Positions 43,182-51,473 of a DNA stretch of 64,000 nt are shown here, in pieces. Source of the stretch: Paenibacillus etheri (GTDB lineage Bacteria; Bacillota; Bacilli; Paenibacillales; Paenibacillaceae); NCBI RefSeq assembly GCF_001012825.1, contig NZ_LCZJ02000016.1:209205-273204 (forward strand), written 5' to 3'. Made by a program: the position numbers and the translations under genes. Each line of letters starts with the position of its first letter. Positions within the stretch are counted from its first letter, which is position 1. Under the pieces are notes generated by a model that did not search any database, was not told the DNA's origin, and saw nothing but the letters and a program-made list of their open reading frames with translations.

Positions 43182-44753
43182 TTGAGTGTAATCCGTATGG
43201 AGAACGTAACTAAGAAATATGAGAATACATTGATTTTTCGAGATATTTATTTTCGAGTTAGCAAGGGCGAACGGATTGGGTTAATCGGACGAAATGGTGC
43301 GGGGAAGTCTACTGTTTTTAAACTGATGATGGGAAAAGAGGAGCCAACGGCAGGGAAAGTAGAGTTAGATCCCAATGTGAAGATCAGTTATTTCTCTCAA
43401 TTCTCGGAGCTTTCCGGTTCCTTGTCTGTACAACAAGAGTTAGAATTATGCTTTGAGCAGGTAGCACTCATTGAACAGGAACTTAACCAAATCGGAGAAG
43501 AACTTGGGCAAGTGACGGATGATGACCAGATGAATACACTTTTAGAGCGGCAAGCAGCGCTTTTTGAGCAAATGGATCATTTGGATGGCTGGAATGTATC
43601 TGTAGAAATCAACACTGTTCTGACGAAGTTGGGCTTCAATGAAAGATCACGGCATCAACCTGTCGAAGAGTTATCCGGAGGCTGGAGGAACCGTGCGGCA
43701 CTGGCTAAAGTCTTAATTGAAATGCCTGACGTCGTATTGCTCGATGAGCCTACTAACTTTTTGGATATCGAAGGGATCGTATGGTTGGAGCAGTGGCTGC
43801 ATCGTTTTAATGGAGCGATGATTCTGGTCTCCCATGACCGGCAATTTATTGACAGAGTAGTCACGCGGACGATTGAAATCGAGAATTATCATTTTCAGGA
43901 ATATGAAGGCAATTACACCGACTATGTTCGTAAAAAGAAGATGCGTAAAAAGGTGCTTGACCGTCAGTTCGAGTGGGAAGAAGAACTTCTGCTAATGGAG
44001 TCTGAAGCCATTGAAACCCGGGGAAACAAAAAGTCCTCGAAGGATCGTCTATCACGTAAACTGACAGATATGAAAAAGCGTGTAGAGCCTCATCCAGTGA
44101 ACGTACTGATCACCGATATCTACAGCAATTTACGGTTTCCGGATAAGCTTGGTGAAGTGAAGGGGATTGGACAAAGCTATGATGGACGGACGATATTTCA
44201 GAACATAAGCTTCGATATACAAAAGGAAGATCGGATAGCGATTGTTGGACCAAACGGCAGCGGGAAGTCGACACTGATAAAGGTATTGACTGGGCAAGAG
44301 GAGCCAGAAACGGGTGAAGTGACTTGGGAACGTGGGGTTAGTTATGCATACTTCAATCAGATGTGGGATGAACTGGATGTTAAGGATACTGTCAGCCATG
44401 CTGTAAATGTGTATGGGCTGGGACTCGATGCTCCGCGGAAAAAAGTGAACAAATTTCTATCCATGCTGCAATTCTCAGAAATGGATCTGAGTAAAACGAT
44501 CGGCAGTCTGTCAGGTGGACAGCAGGCCAGAGTAGCGTTAGCGAAATGCCTTCTCTCTGGCGCGGCTGTCATTATTTTGGATGAGCCAACGAATCATTTG
44601 GATTTGACTAGTATTCAGGTGATGGAGCAAGCGCTCATTCATTTCCCTGGAGCCGTAGTTACCGTCAGTCATGATCGCTTCTTCATTGATAAAATAGCGA
44701 CAAAAATGCTTACCTTCGATCCTGAAGTAGGTATAACTGAGCAGAATGTCTAG
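43182..44753 (+). CDS. ABC-F family ATPase
   Basis: This ~523-residue soluble protein has two ABC domains and no membrane part. Domain 1 has GRNGAGKST, LSGGWRNRAALAK and VVLLDEPTNFLD. Domain 2 has GPNGSGKST, LSGGQQARVALAK and VIILDEPTNHLD. They are joined by a charged linker (about 235-300). ABC-F proteins act on the ribosome as translation factors or as antibiotic-resistance protection proteins. Which applies here is not clear. The start is uncertain: GTG 43173 lies within the purine-rich site, and TTG 43182 is better spaced. Confidence 0.85.
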   Translation: MSVIRMENVTKKYENTLIFRDIYFRVSKGERIGLIGRNGAGKSTVFKLMMGKEEPTAGKVELDPNVKISYFSQFSELSGSLSVQQELELCFEQVALIEQELNQIGEELGQVTDDDQMNTLLERQAALFEQMDHLDGWNVSVEINTVLTKLGFNERSRHQPVEELSGGWRNRAALAKVLIEMPDVVLLDEPTNFLDIEGIVWLEQWLHRFNGAMILVSHDRQFIDRVVTRTIEIENYHFQEYEGNYTDYVRKKKMRKKVLDRQFEWEEELLLMESEAIETRGNKKSSKDRLSRKLTDMKKRVEPHPVNVLITDIYSNLRFPDKLGEVKGIGQSYDGRTIFQNISFDIQKEDRIAIVGPNGSGKSTLIKVLTGQEEPETGEVTWERGVSYAYFNQMWDELDVKDTVSHAVNVYGLGLDAPRKKVNKFLSMLQFSEMDLSKTIGSLSGGQQARVALAKCLLSGAAVIILDEPTNHLDLTSIQVMEQALIHFPGAVVTVSHDRFFIDKIATKMLTFDPEVGITEQNV

Positions 44754-44755
44754 GG

Positions 44756-45599
44756 TTATGCTGGGAGTCGGATGATCACGGTCGACCCTTCTCCTACTTG
44801 ACTGGTAATTTCAATCCCATAGGGTTCACCAAAATGAAATTGAATACGATCATGAACATTTTTTATACCAATATGATCTTCATCCAGGGTGTCTGATGGT
44901 TGAGAGAGACGAAGACGTAACTGTTTAAGTTTCTCTTCATCGATGCCAATCCCGTTATCTTCAACAATAATCAGCATGTCATCCCCCGAAATCATCGAGG
45001 AGACCTCAAGGAGACCCGGTTCACTTCGACACTCCAATCCATGGACAATAACATTAACTCATCTTGACGATCACTGTACAAATCCACATCGAAGTTCCCC
45101 ATCCCCACAAGCTTGACCTTTCGGCTTAAGAGAATAATGGGCTTAGTGACACGCTCCGATAAGATATACATGAATAAGATCGCAGTGACAAGCGACAATA
45201 GCGCTAAGGTTAAAATGATTTTTCCGAGAAAAGTAGCCTGCTTAGTCATCTCTTTCTCATCAATATACTGTTCATGAAAGTATTAAGCGCCTGGGGTTCT
45301 ATAGGAATAGGTTGTAAGGGGGAGGTCTCCATAATGTCAGAGCTATAAACACTACCACCCTTATCGTCTAAAATAATGAATTTTCTTTTGCTATTCTCCG
45401 AGAGCTTTAAGATTTCACGTAACGAATCCAATCGGATATCGATTAACATGACGCCTATAGGTTGTTTACTTCCTTTTTTATTAATCACTCGTGCGATAGA
45501 AATAACGGATTGTTTGGAATTGGTACGATAGAAGGGGATATGGCTGCCAAATGCGGATATGATCAGGAGTGGAATGGTAATGGTCAGGATCATCAGCAT
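44756..45599 (-). pseudogene. Remnant of a YesM-type sensor histidine kinase
   Basis: Three fragments in different frames follow the order of a cache-HAMP-histidine-kinase protein. 45246-45599 is a piece of the extracellular sensor (QSVISIARVINKKGSKQPIGVMLIDIRLD, FIILDDKG). 44992-45249 has a membrane segment and the start of HAMP (ILSERVTKPIILLSRKVK). 44756-45037 is the HATPase end (VEDNGIGIDEEKL, GIKNVHDRIQFHFG). The whole His-kinase region between RQDELMLLS and ECRSEPG is missing, and most of the N-terminal sensor too, so it cannot signal. It begins at the junction with the ROK remnant. Confidence 0.85.
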
Positions 45600-45604
45600 A
45601 AAAA

Positions 45605-45835
45605 TTTGACGATATTCATATTTTTAATCCTAAGGTTATTGTTATTGGTGGTGGAGTGGCTGAAGCAGGAGAGACATTATTAGAAGGAATAAGAAGAACA
45701 GTAGCTGCGAGAACGATGCCATCAATGCTGAACGACGTTCGAATCGAAGCGGCTTATCGTGGAAATTTCTGTGGAATGATCGGTGCGGCATTGCAGATCT
45801 GGGAGTACGGGGGACCTATCACTTTCTTCTTGTAA
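45605..45835 (+). pseudogene. C-terminal remnant of a ROK-family sugar kinase/regulator
   Basis: The frame reads FDDIHIFNPKVIVIGGG, VAEAGETLLEGIRRTVAARTMP, then GNFCGMIGAALQIWEYG before the stop. This matches the last ~75 residues of ROK glucokinase/NagC-type proteins (IFNPEVIVIGGG and the terminal GxxGAA). A stop precedes it, and the N-terminal ATP-site and zinc motif are absent. It abuts the kinase remnant on the other strand at about 45600, which marks an old deletion or rearrangement. Confidence 0.8.
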
Positions 45836-45856
45836 TGAAAGATCATTCGAAATCTC

Positions 45857-45885
45857 TTGATTAAATAGAATAATTTACCGATAAT
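45857..45885 (+). promoter_or_regulatory. Promoter upstream of the APH-GNAT leader
   Basis: TTGATT, 17 bases, GATAAT is a good SigA promoter with an expected start near 45892. Everything between here and 46057 would then be leader RNA of the fusion gene. Confidence 0.65.
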
Positions 45886-45903
45886 GTTAAAGGGGATGAG
45901 CAT

Positions 45904-45930
45904 AAAAGACGACATCGTCTTTTCTTTTTG
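45904..45930 (+). terminator. Terminator-like hairpin at the start of the leader
   Basis: AAAAGACGA pairs with TCGTCTTTT around a tiny loop, followed by CTTTTTGG. It lies about 12 bases after the predicted start site. It may end transcripts from the ROK remnant, be an early attenuator of the APH-GNAT gene, or stabilise its 5' end. Confidence 0.6.
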
Positions 45931-45963
45931 GTCCCTAATCCGTTTAAAAAGGAGTGATGATGT

Positions 45964-46014
45964 TTGAGTACGAACAACACCACAATGAAGTCCGAGAGAG
46001 GTCAGTATTCGTAA
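45964..46014 (+). CDS. Candidate 16-codon leader peptide
   Basis: A TTG start 9 bases after AAGGAG opens a frame encoding MSTNNTTMKSERGQYS and a TAA at 46012. An alternative frame from ATG 45957/45960 encodes 46 residues and overlaps the start of the fusion gene. The leader ORF covers the 5' arm of a hairpin that competes with a second one hiding the downstream ribosome binding site (next entry). Confidence 0.4.
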   Translation: MSTNNTTMKSERGQYS

Positions 46015-46045
46015 GGGAAGAACACCTCTCAGTGACTACGGGAGG
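45996..46045 (+). promoter_or_regulatory. Mutually exclusive hairpins over the APH-GNAT ribosome binding site
   Basis: Segment 1 GAGAGGT (45996-46002) pairs perfectly with segment 2 ACCTCTC (46024-46030). Segment 2's CCTCTC also pairs (one G-U) with segment 3 GGGAGG (46040-46045), the ribosome binding site of the fusion gene. Only one pairing can exist at a time, as in translational attenuators of antibiotic-resistance genes. Confidence 0.5.
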
Positions 46046-46056
46046 CACTATCGGAA

Positions 46057-47463
46057 ATGATGACTTTAATGAACATGGTACGGGGAACAGAGAATGATCT
46101 ACCCGCCAAAGAGATGATCAAGTATTGGAATCATGAGCCAGGTACTTTAAAGCTTGTGAGAGCAAGTAGCAATTTTATTTATACGTTTCAATGGAATAGT
46201 AAGGACTATTATTTAAGGTTTACTCACGAAGAGGATAATAGCGCAGAGAATATTCAGGCTGAACTAGATTTTATGATGTACTTATTGGAACAGGGCTATG
46301 AGACCGTAGCGCCAGTACGCTCCAAGCAAGGGAAGTGGATTGAGACCCTTTCAACTGGCAACGGCAGATATCACGGGGTTGTTTTTGAACAAGCCCAAGG
46401 GGAGTATGTTCCACTTGAAGAGATGTCGGAGCTGCAGTTCCAACATTGGGGTCAAACGCTCGCGCGATTGCATAATTTATCCGAAACTTATGCTCCGAGC
46501 ACACCCGCTCGTAAAAGTTGGGTTGATTCTCTTCAATTTATTTTATCCGTATTAAGAAGACACCCCGAGGAGCATAAAGCGCTTAAGGAATATGAACGAA
46601 TTGAGGCGTGGCTAAGTGAGCTCTCTTTTGGCGTAGGACATACGGGGCTGATCCATTTTGATTTTGAGACAGACAATATTTTTTATATGAAAGAGAAATC
46701 TCGATATAGTGCGATCGATTTTGATGACTCTATGTATCATTGGTTTGCGATGGATATCACTTCAGCGTTAAGAGATTTGTCCAAGCAAAATGATGATGAG
46801 AGTAAGAGGGACATCGATCTTTTTCTTAAAGGCTATAGATCAGTGAAGCGGCTGGATGATGAATATATCAAGCTATTGCCAGAATTCCAAAGATTCTCTG
46901 ACTTATATGGATTCGCTAGGTTGCTTCGAAGTTTAGAGAATTTGGACGTTTCTGTTTGTCCGGAATGGGCACTACAGCTTAAATCTAAATTAGATGGCGT
47001 CTGTGATCGTATTCGGGATGGCTTTCATCCTCATATGGTGCTGAAGACAATCACAGAAATTAACTGGTATGCGTGTACTCAAATAGAGGTAACGGAAGAG
47101 CAAAAATCTATTTTTCCTGTACCGGTAGTCTATTGGTTGGCAGAATCAGCTTATTGTGGAATGACTCCATTGGCTTTATACGCAGATGAAGAATTGGTAG
47201 GCTTCTCAGTATACGCCGTAGATCCTGAGGACGGAAGTTATTGGATTATGGCTTTTATGATTGATCAGAAATATCAGAATAGAGGATTCGGTAGAACCGG
47301 AATGGATGCCTTGATTCGATATATAAAAGCCGAACATCACTGCGACAAAATCGTTATTGGGCATCGAATAGAGAACGAACATGCTTCGAACTTGTATACA
47401 TCCCTTGGATTCGTTGAAGTAAGCAGGGATGAGGTTGAAGTTGTACGAGAGTTGGTAGTGTAA
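46057..47463 (+). CDS. Fused APH-family phosphotransferase and GNAT acetyltransferase
   Basis: This 468-residue bifunctional protein has an APH-like kinase fold in residues ~1-325. Its catalytic motif is HFDFETDN (His200, Asp202, Asn207), with the metal Asp in AIDFDD (221). Residues ~330-468 are a GNAT domain with the acetyl-CoA loop QKYQNRGFGRTG and a final YTSLGFVEVSRDE. The order is the reverse of the known AAC(6')-APH(2'') enzyme. The substrates are unknown; it could modify a drug or a metabolite. GGGAGG is 11 bases from the ATG at 46057. Confidence 0.83.
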   Translation: MMTLMNMVRGTENDLPAKEMIKYWNHEPGTLKLVRASSNFIYTFQWNSKDYYLRFTHEEDNSAENIQAELDFMMYLLEQGYETVAPVRSKQGKWIETLSTGNGRYHGVVFEQAQGEYVPLEEMSELQFQHWGQTLARLHNLSETYAPSTPARKSWVDSLQFILSVLRRHPEEHKALKEYERIEAWLSELSFGVGHTGLIHFDFETDNIFYMKEKSRYSAIDFDDSMYHWFAMDITSALRDLSKQNDDESKRDIDLFLKGYRSVKRLDDEYIKLLPEFQRFSDLYGFARLLRSLENLDVSVCPEWALQLKSKLDGVCDRIRDGFHPHMVLKTITEINWYACTQIEVTEEQKSIFPVPVVYWLAESAYCGMTPLALYADEELVGFSVYAVDPEDGSYWIMAFMIDQKYQNRGFGRTGMDALIRYIKAEHHCDKIVIGHRIENEHASNLYTSLGFVEVSRDEVEVVRELVV

Positions 47464-47465
47464 AA

Positions 47466-47520
47466 GGAAAAGAGCCGTTCCAAAAGTGTTTTTTAACTAC
47501 TTGGGAGCGGCTCTTTTTCT
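47466..47520. terminator. Bidirectional terminator
   Basis: AAAAGAGCCG pairs with CGGCTCTTTT over an inner hairpin, with A and T runs on both sides. It serves the fusion gene and the convergent acetyltransferase gene. Confidence 0.85.
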
Positions 47521-47549
47521 AATCCAGTTAATGATCCTTCAAGTGAATC

Positions 47550-48080
47550 TTAGGTCCACTCTTGTTCCAAAGAAGAATAAACAATCTCGTTGCACCATTG
47601 CTGATTACAGTATCTAGTCTCCCTAAGGACTCCGTCCTTAATCATTCCTGCTCTAATCATTACTTTCTCTGATTGAATATTCTCTGCATTGGCATAAGCA
47701 ACAACCCTATGTGCATTAAGAGAGTTAAAGGCATAGCCTATCAGGGACTTCACGGCTTCAGTTGCATATCCCATTTTCCAATAGTCCGGGAGTAGGACCC
47801 AACCGATTTCCCATTCTCTAATCTCTTCCCAGTTTAACTTTATGCTGACATTACCGATGGGCTTCATATCCAGCTTTGTACATATAGCAAGATCATAATA
47901 TTGCCGTGGATCACTTGTTGCTTGAGACAAGATCGAAAGGAAGTCATCTTTAATTTGTTTTGCATCAGGTGCGGTGTTTTCATATTTGTAGGATAGGGGA
48001 TTTTGTTCTAGTTCTTCATAAAAAGAAGAATCACCGCTTGTATAATCTCTTAATATTAATCTGTCGGTTACTATTTCCAC
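47550..48080 (-). CDS. GNAT N-acetyltransferase, RimJ/RimL type
   Basis: This 176-residue acetyltransferase has DRLILRDYTSGDSSFYEEL, WEIGWVLLPDYWKMGYATEAVKSLIGYAF (acetyl-CoA site) and NAENIQSEKVMIRAGM, typical of RimJ/L-like enzymes that acetylate protein N-termini or small amines. The start is GTG, about 12 bases after TAGGAGTG. It is unrelated to the GNAT half of the neighbouring fusion beyond the fold. Confidence 0.85.
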   Translation of the reverse strand: MEIVTDRLILRDYTSGDSSFYEELEQNPLSYKYENTAPDAKQIKDDFLSILSQATSDPRQYYDLAICTKLDMKPIGNVSIKLNWEEIREWEIGWVLLPDYWKMGYATEAVKSLIGYAFNSLNAHRVVAYANAENIQSEKVMIRAGMIKDGVLRETRYCNQQWCNEIVYSSLEQEWT

Positions 48081-48321
48081 GAATGTTACACTCCTAGTCT
48101 AAGTTTTAATTGTTCTTCAGTTGCTATAGCTAAATACGATTACATAGGCTCTGTAAGGCTTACTCTGTAATTTCTTGTAGATCCATGTGATTCCCTTTAT
48201 TCTTCATAATATTTACACATTATAAAAATACAAGCTTAACAACCTTCCAATTTTATCTACTAAAATAGTGGAATTGTGATACAGTAATAGTGGTTTATTT
48301 ACTAGAGGGGGATTTTGGAAA

Positions 48322-49518
48322 ATGAAAGCTATTAAATGGGGTATTGCAGCAGCACTAGCTGTATCTATGTATGGTCCAATTCATACAGCGAAGGCAGCTG
48401 ATGCGAATAGCACAAATGTAGTGAACGAACAGTCGAATTCAAGCACGGATGATTTGATTTTTCAAATGGATTATACGGAAATGAACGTTGGTGACAAGGT
48501 TCCGGTGCAGATTTATGCAAAAGGACCAGATGGCTCATCCGAACGTGTTCCACTGTCTCAAGCAGATATGGTAATTGAGAAGCCGTATTTATTGCAAAAG
48601 CTTCCAGACGGTTCAATAAAAGCATTAGCTGTTGGCGAAACAAATGTAACCGTGCGTTCAGGAGCTGATTCCAAAACATTAAAGATATCTATCAGTTCTA
48701 ATAAGGACATCGATCAAGGTGTATTAATCAGTGGCACGATGTATTTGCCTGTACAATCAACGTTTAAGCTCTTGGGTGCTACTGTTCAGGCGAATACAGC
48801 CACTAAGACCTTTAGCATTCGTCTGGGAGATTTGCCTATCCAGCTTCAACTAGGTAGCGATATTGCTATGGTGAATGGGAATAAGGTGAAAATGAATGGT
48901 AAAGTGCAAACCGTGGATGGAGGAGCTGTATTCCCTGCTACCCTCTTAAAAACAGCATTGGGAGCAGTGTTGGACTTTGGTGCTCATTATGAGTCTTTGA
49001 ACATCAATTTCGGTAAAGCGGAGTTATTTGTGTACACGAAAAATACGTTGAAAATAGCTAAAAGAGAGTCTCAAGGTGACCTCGCGAAGCTAATCGGAAA
49101 GACCTATTGGTTCAACCAGTTTGACTCCGGCTATAAATTCCAAAAAGCATCGATTGTTGATATTCTAGTGAACGACGATAATGAGTTTGCGATCTCTTTT
49201 CAATTGTCATCAGGTAAAGTTGTGAATACTTATTACATGGAATACGATCAGGTCACTCGCGTTCTGGGAACCAAAGAGTATTTCTTTACGTCTGATCCTA
49301 CCAAAATCTATAAATGGTCGAATGCGACATGGGCCAAGATCAAGGCAGGTACAATTTCGACAGGGATGACGAAGCAGCAAGTAGAGCTGAGCTGGGGAAC
49401 TCCAAGTGATAAATCAAGTCTATCCGGCAGTGGGATTACAGTTGAGACTTGGCAGTATAGAAATTATAATTACGTAACCTTTACAAATGGTGTTGTCTCT
49501 ATGATTTATACGAATTAA
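48322..49518 (+). CDS. Secreted protein with copper-amine-oxidase-like stalk domain
   Basis: This 398-residue exported protein has a signal peptide (MKAIKWGIAAALAVSMYGPIHTAKA). A BIG2/Ig-like stretch follows (about 45-130). Then comes a Cu_amine_oxidN1-like domain (about 135-235, VLISGTMYLPVQSTFKLLGATVQ, GAVFPATLLKTALGA), common in Paenibacillus wall proteins and not catalytic. The C-terminal SmpA/OmlA-like motif is GMTKQQVELSWGTPSDKS. It is probably a cell-surface structural or binding protein. AGGGGGATT precedes the ATG. Confidence 0.75.
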   Translation: MKAIKWGIAAALAVSMYGPIHTAKAADANSTNVVNEQSNSSTDDLIFQMDYTEMNVGDKVPVQIYAKGPDGSSERVPLSQADMVIEKPYLLQKLPDGSIKALAVGETNVTVRSGADSKTLKISISSNKDIDQGVLISGTMYLPVQSTFKLLGATVQANTATKTFSIRLGDLPIQLQLGSDIAMVNGNKVKMNGKVQTVDGGAVFPATLLKTALGAVLDFGAHYESLNINFGKAELFVYTKNTLKIAKRESQGDLAKLIGKTYWFNQFDSGYKFQKASIVDILVNDDNEFAISFQLSSGKVVNTYYMEYDQVTRVLGTKEYFFTSDPTKIYKWSNATWAKIKAGTISTGMTKQQVELSWGTPSDKSSLSGSGITVETWQYRNYNYVTFTNGVVSMIYTN

Positions 49519-49548
49519 TGTAAGGGAACTATAACTTCATTTTAAATC

Positions 49549-49586
49549 AAAGGACGTCTTCAGGTTTATCACCGGGCGTCCTTTTC
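49549..49586 (+). terminator. Terminator after the stalk protein gene
   Basis: AAGGACGTC pairs with GGCGTCCTT around a loop, followed by TTCATAT. Confidence 0.7.
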
Positions 49587-49708
49587 ATATATTCGAACGC
49601 CTCGTCATTGATTTAGTCATAGAGCCTGTCTCTGAAGCATATCTTTTGGAAGAAGCACTTTCAGAATGAAGTGTTGACTATTTGTTGACCGAAATGAGGG
49701 GTTCATTC

Positions 49709-49897
49709 ATGGCAAAGTCAAAACGTGGACATGCACTATGGAGTTTACCATCAAGGGGTAGGGGGACTTGTCCTGTCTGTCAGAGCACGCGGATTAAGCT
49801 ACTTTATCCAAAAAGAAAAACGGACGGCACAGTCGTTAAAGTTTGTAAGCGTTGTGACAAGGCACCACAGACGAAAGTGGATGCAGTATTGGTGTAA
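49709..49897 (+). CDS. Small zinc-ribbon protein
   Basis: This 62-residue basic protein has two CXXC knuckles, CPVC and CKRC, about 29 residues apart. They form a zinc ribbon like those of ribosomal or transcription-associated small proteins. GAGGGG precedes the ATG at 49709. An in-frame start at 49682 would add residues before the ribosome binding site. It is probably RNA- or DNA-binding; the role is unknown. Confidence 0.7.
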   Translation: MAKSKRGHALWSLPSRGRGTCPVCQSTRIKLLYPKRKTDGTVVKVCKRCDKAPQTKVDAVLV

Positions 49898-49908
49898 CAG
49901 AGTAACTA

Positions 49909-49974
49909 AGGATGCCTAGTTGCAGCTATATGCATATTGCATGTAGGCACAACTAGGCATCCTTATTTTAAAAT
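49909..49974 (+). terminator. Long-stem terminator after the zinc-ribbon gene
   Basis: A 15-bp perfect stem (AAGGATGCCTAGTTG with its complement) with a 28-base structured loop is followed by ATTTTAAAAT. Near-symmetric ends let it also serve the opposite strand. Confidence 0.85.
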
Positions 49975-50079
49975 ATAAGAAAGTATAGTTTCACACTATA
50001 ATTTATCCTTATATTTCTCGCATAAACACTTACCATCCTTATGAGGACGCCGAAAGCGTTTATGCTTGTAATATAATTA

Positions 50080-51366
50080 TTACAGCGTACGATGAATGAC
50101 CTGATCACGTCTAGGTCCTACAGAAACTGTAGAAATACGTATTCCAATAGACGTTTCAATAAAGTCTACGTAACTTTTAGCTTGCTCTGGTAGCTCGTCG
50201 AAGCTGGTGATATGGGAAATATCGCAGTTCCAGCCAGATAATTGCGTTATTATCGGTTTTGCTGTGTTTAGCTTATTTGTTGCTGGAAACTTGTCGGTGA
50301 TTTCCCCATTTTCAAGCTCATAGGCAACGCAAACCGGAATCTCATTTAAATAACCAAGAACATCCAGATTGGTTAACACAACCTCAGTTGCACCTTGCAT
50401 CAAGCAACCATAACGTGTAGCTACGGCATCAAACCAGCCCATACGTCTAGGACGACCGGTTGTTGCTCCAAATTCCCCAGCATCTCCACCTCGTGTGCGA
50501 AGTTCATCCGCTACAGGACCTTCCAATTCAGATACAAAAGGTCCGGCACCTACACAGCTAGAATATGCCTTCGTTACAGCAATGACATTCGTGATGGCAG
50601 CCGCAGGAAGACCCGCACCGACAGGTGCATATCCGGCAAGTGTAGATGAAGAGGTAGAATAAGGATATATACCGTGATCAGGATCACGCAGAGCGCCTAA
50701 TTGCCCTTCAAGTAGAATCGTTTCTCCTTTTGCATAAGCTTCCTGCAGTATTTCTGTTGTATTGGCAACGTATGGTGCCAATTGCGCAGCTTCCTTTTGC
50801 AACTGAGCCATTAATTTCGAAACTTGGATAGGGGCTTTCTTATATAAATGCTCCAGCAATACATTTTTTGAAGCAAGTAATTGTTCTAAACGTTTCTCAA
50901 GTTGGACGGGATCAAACAAATCCGCTACCTGTATGCCGAGCTTCGCATATTTATCCGAGTAGAATGGTGCTATACCTCGCTTGGTTGAACCGAACCCTTG
51001 TGATCCAAGACGTTCCTCTTCCAGCTTATCAAACAAACGATGGATCGAGAGTACGATTTGAGCACGCTCAGATACGTACAACTTCGGCTTTGGAACCCCT
51101 CGATCTGTTAATGCTAGTAATTCCTTTACTAATACTTCTGTATCAAGAGCTGTTCCTGGTCCAATAATGTTTGTAACTGAAGGGTAAAATACACCAGAAG
51201 GCAGCATATGAAGTGAGAATTTTCCATACTGGTTAATGATAGTATGCCCAGCATTACTTCCACCTTGAAAACGAACTACATAGGAGGATTGAGCTGCTAG
51301 TACATCTGTCATCTTTCCTTTGCCTTCGTCTCCCCAGTTAGCTCCTACGATTGCGATTACGGTCAC
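50080..51366 (-). CDS. Adenylosuccinate synthetase-like protein (divergent PurA)
   Basis: This 428-residue PurA-family enzyme has catalytic Asp13 and the P-loop in WGDEGKGK, GGSNAGHTI (the catalytic His) and GATTGRPRRMGWFDA. Other blocks depart from housekeeping PurA: GANWGDEG instead of GTQWGDEG, TKRGIAPFYSDK instead of KGIGPAY-DK, EGQLGALRDPDHG instead of EGAQG-LDIDHG. It should condense IMP or a related base with aspartate using GTP. The start GTG at 51366 follows GGGAGG. It is divergent from a LysR regulator and is probably a second, specialised copy. Confidence 0.8.
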   Translation of the reverse strand: MTVIAIVGANWGDEGKGKMTDVLAAQSSYVVRFQGGSNAGHTIINQYGKFSLHMLPSGVFYPSVTNIIGPGTALDTEVLVKELLALTDRGVPKPKLYVSERAQIVLSIHRLFDKLEEERLGSQGFGSTKRGIAPFYSDKYAKLGIQVADLFDPVQLEKRLEQLLASKNVLLEHLYKKAPIQVSKLMAQLQKEAAQLAPYVANTTEILQEAYAKGETILLEGQLGALRDPDHGIYPYSTSSSTLAGYAPVGAGLPAAAITNVIAVTKAYSSCVGAGPFVSELEGPVADELRTRGGDAGEFGATTGRPRRMGWFDAVATRYGCLMQGATEVVLTNLDVLGYLNEIPVCVAYELENGEITDKFPATNKLNTAKPIITQLSGWNCDISHITSFDELPEQAKSYVDFIETSIGIRISTVSVGPRRDQVIHRTL

Positions 51367-51473
51367 ACGATTACCTCCCAAGCTTGTGATTGGCTACAGG
51401 TCTAAGTATAATGCTAGATAGAACATTAGAAAAATTGATATATGTAATATCTATTATAAGGTGAGGTAATGAC

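Noticed and set aside
50080-51366. PurZ-like 2-aminoadenine synthesis gene
   Set aside because: PurZ proteins lack the catalytic Asp of the WGDEGKGK motif. Here Asp13 is present and no phage genes surround it.
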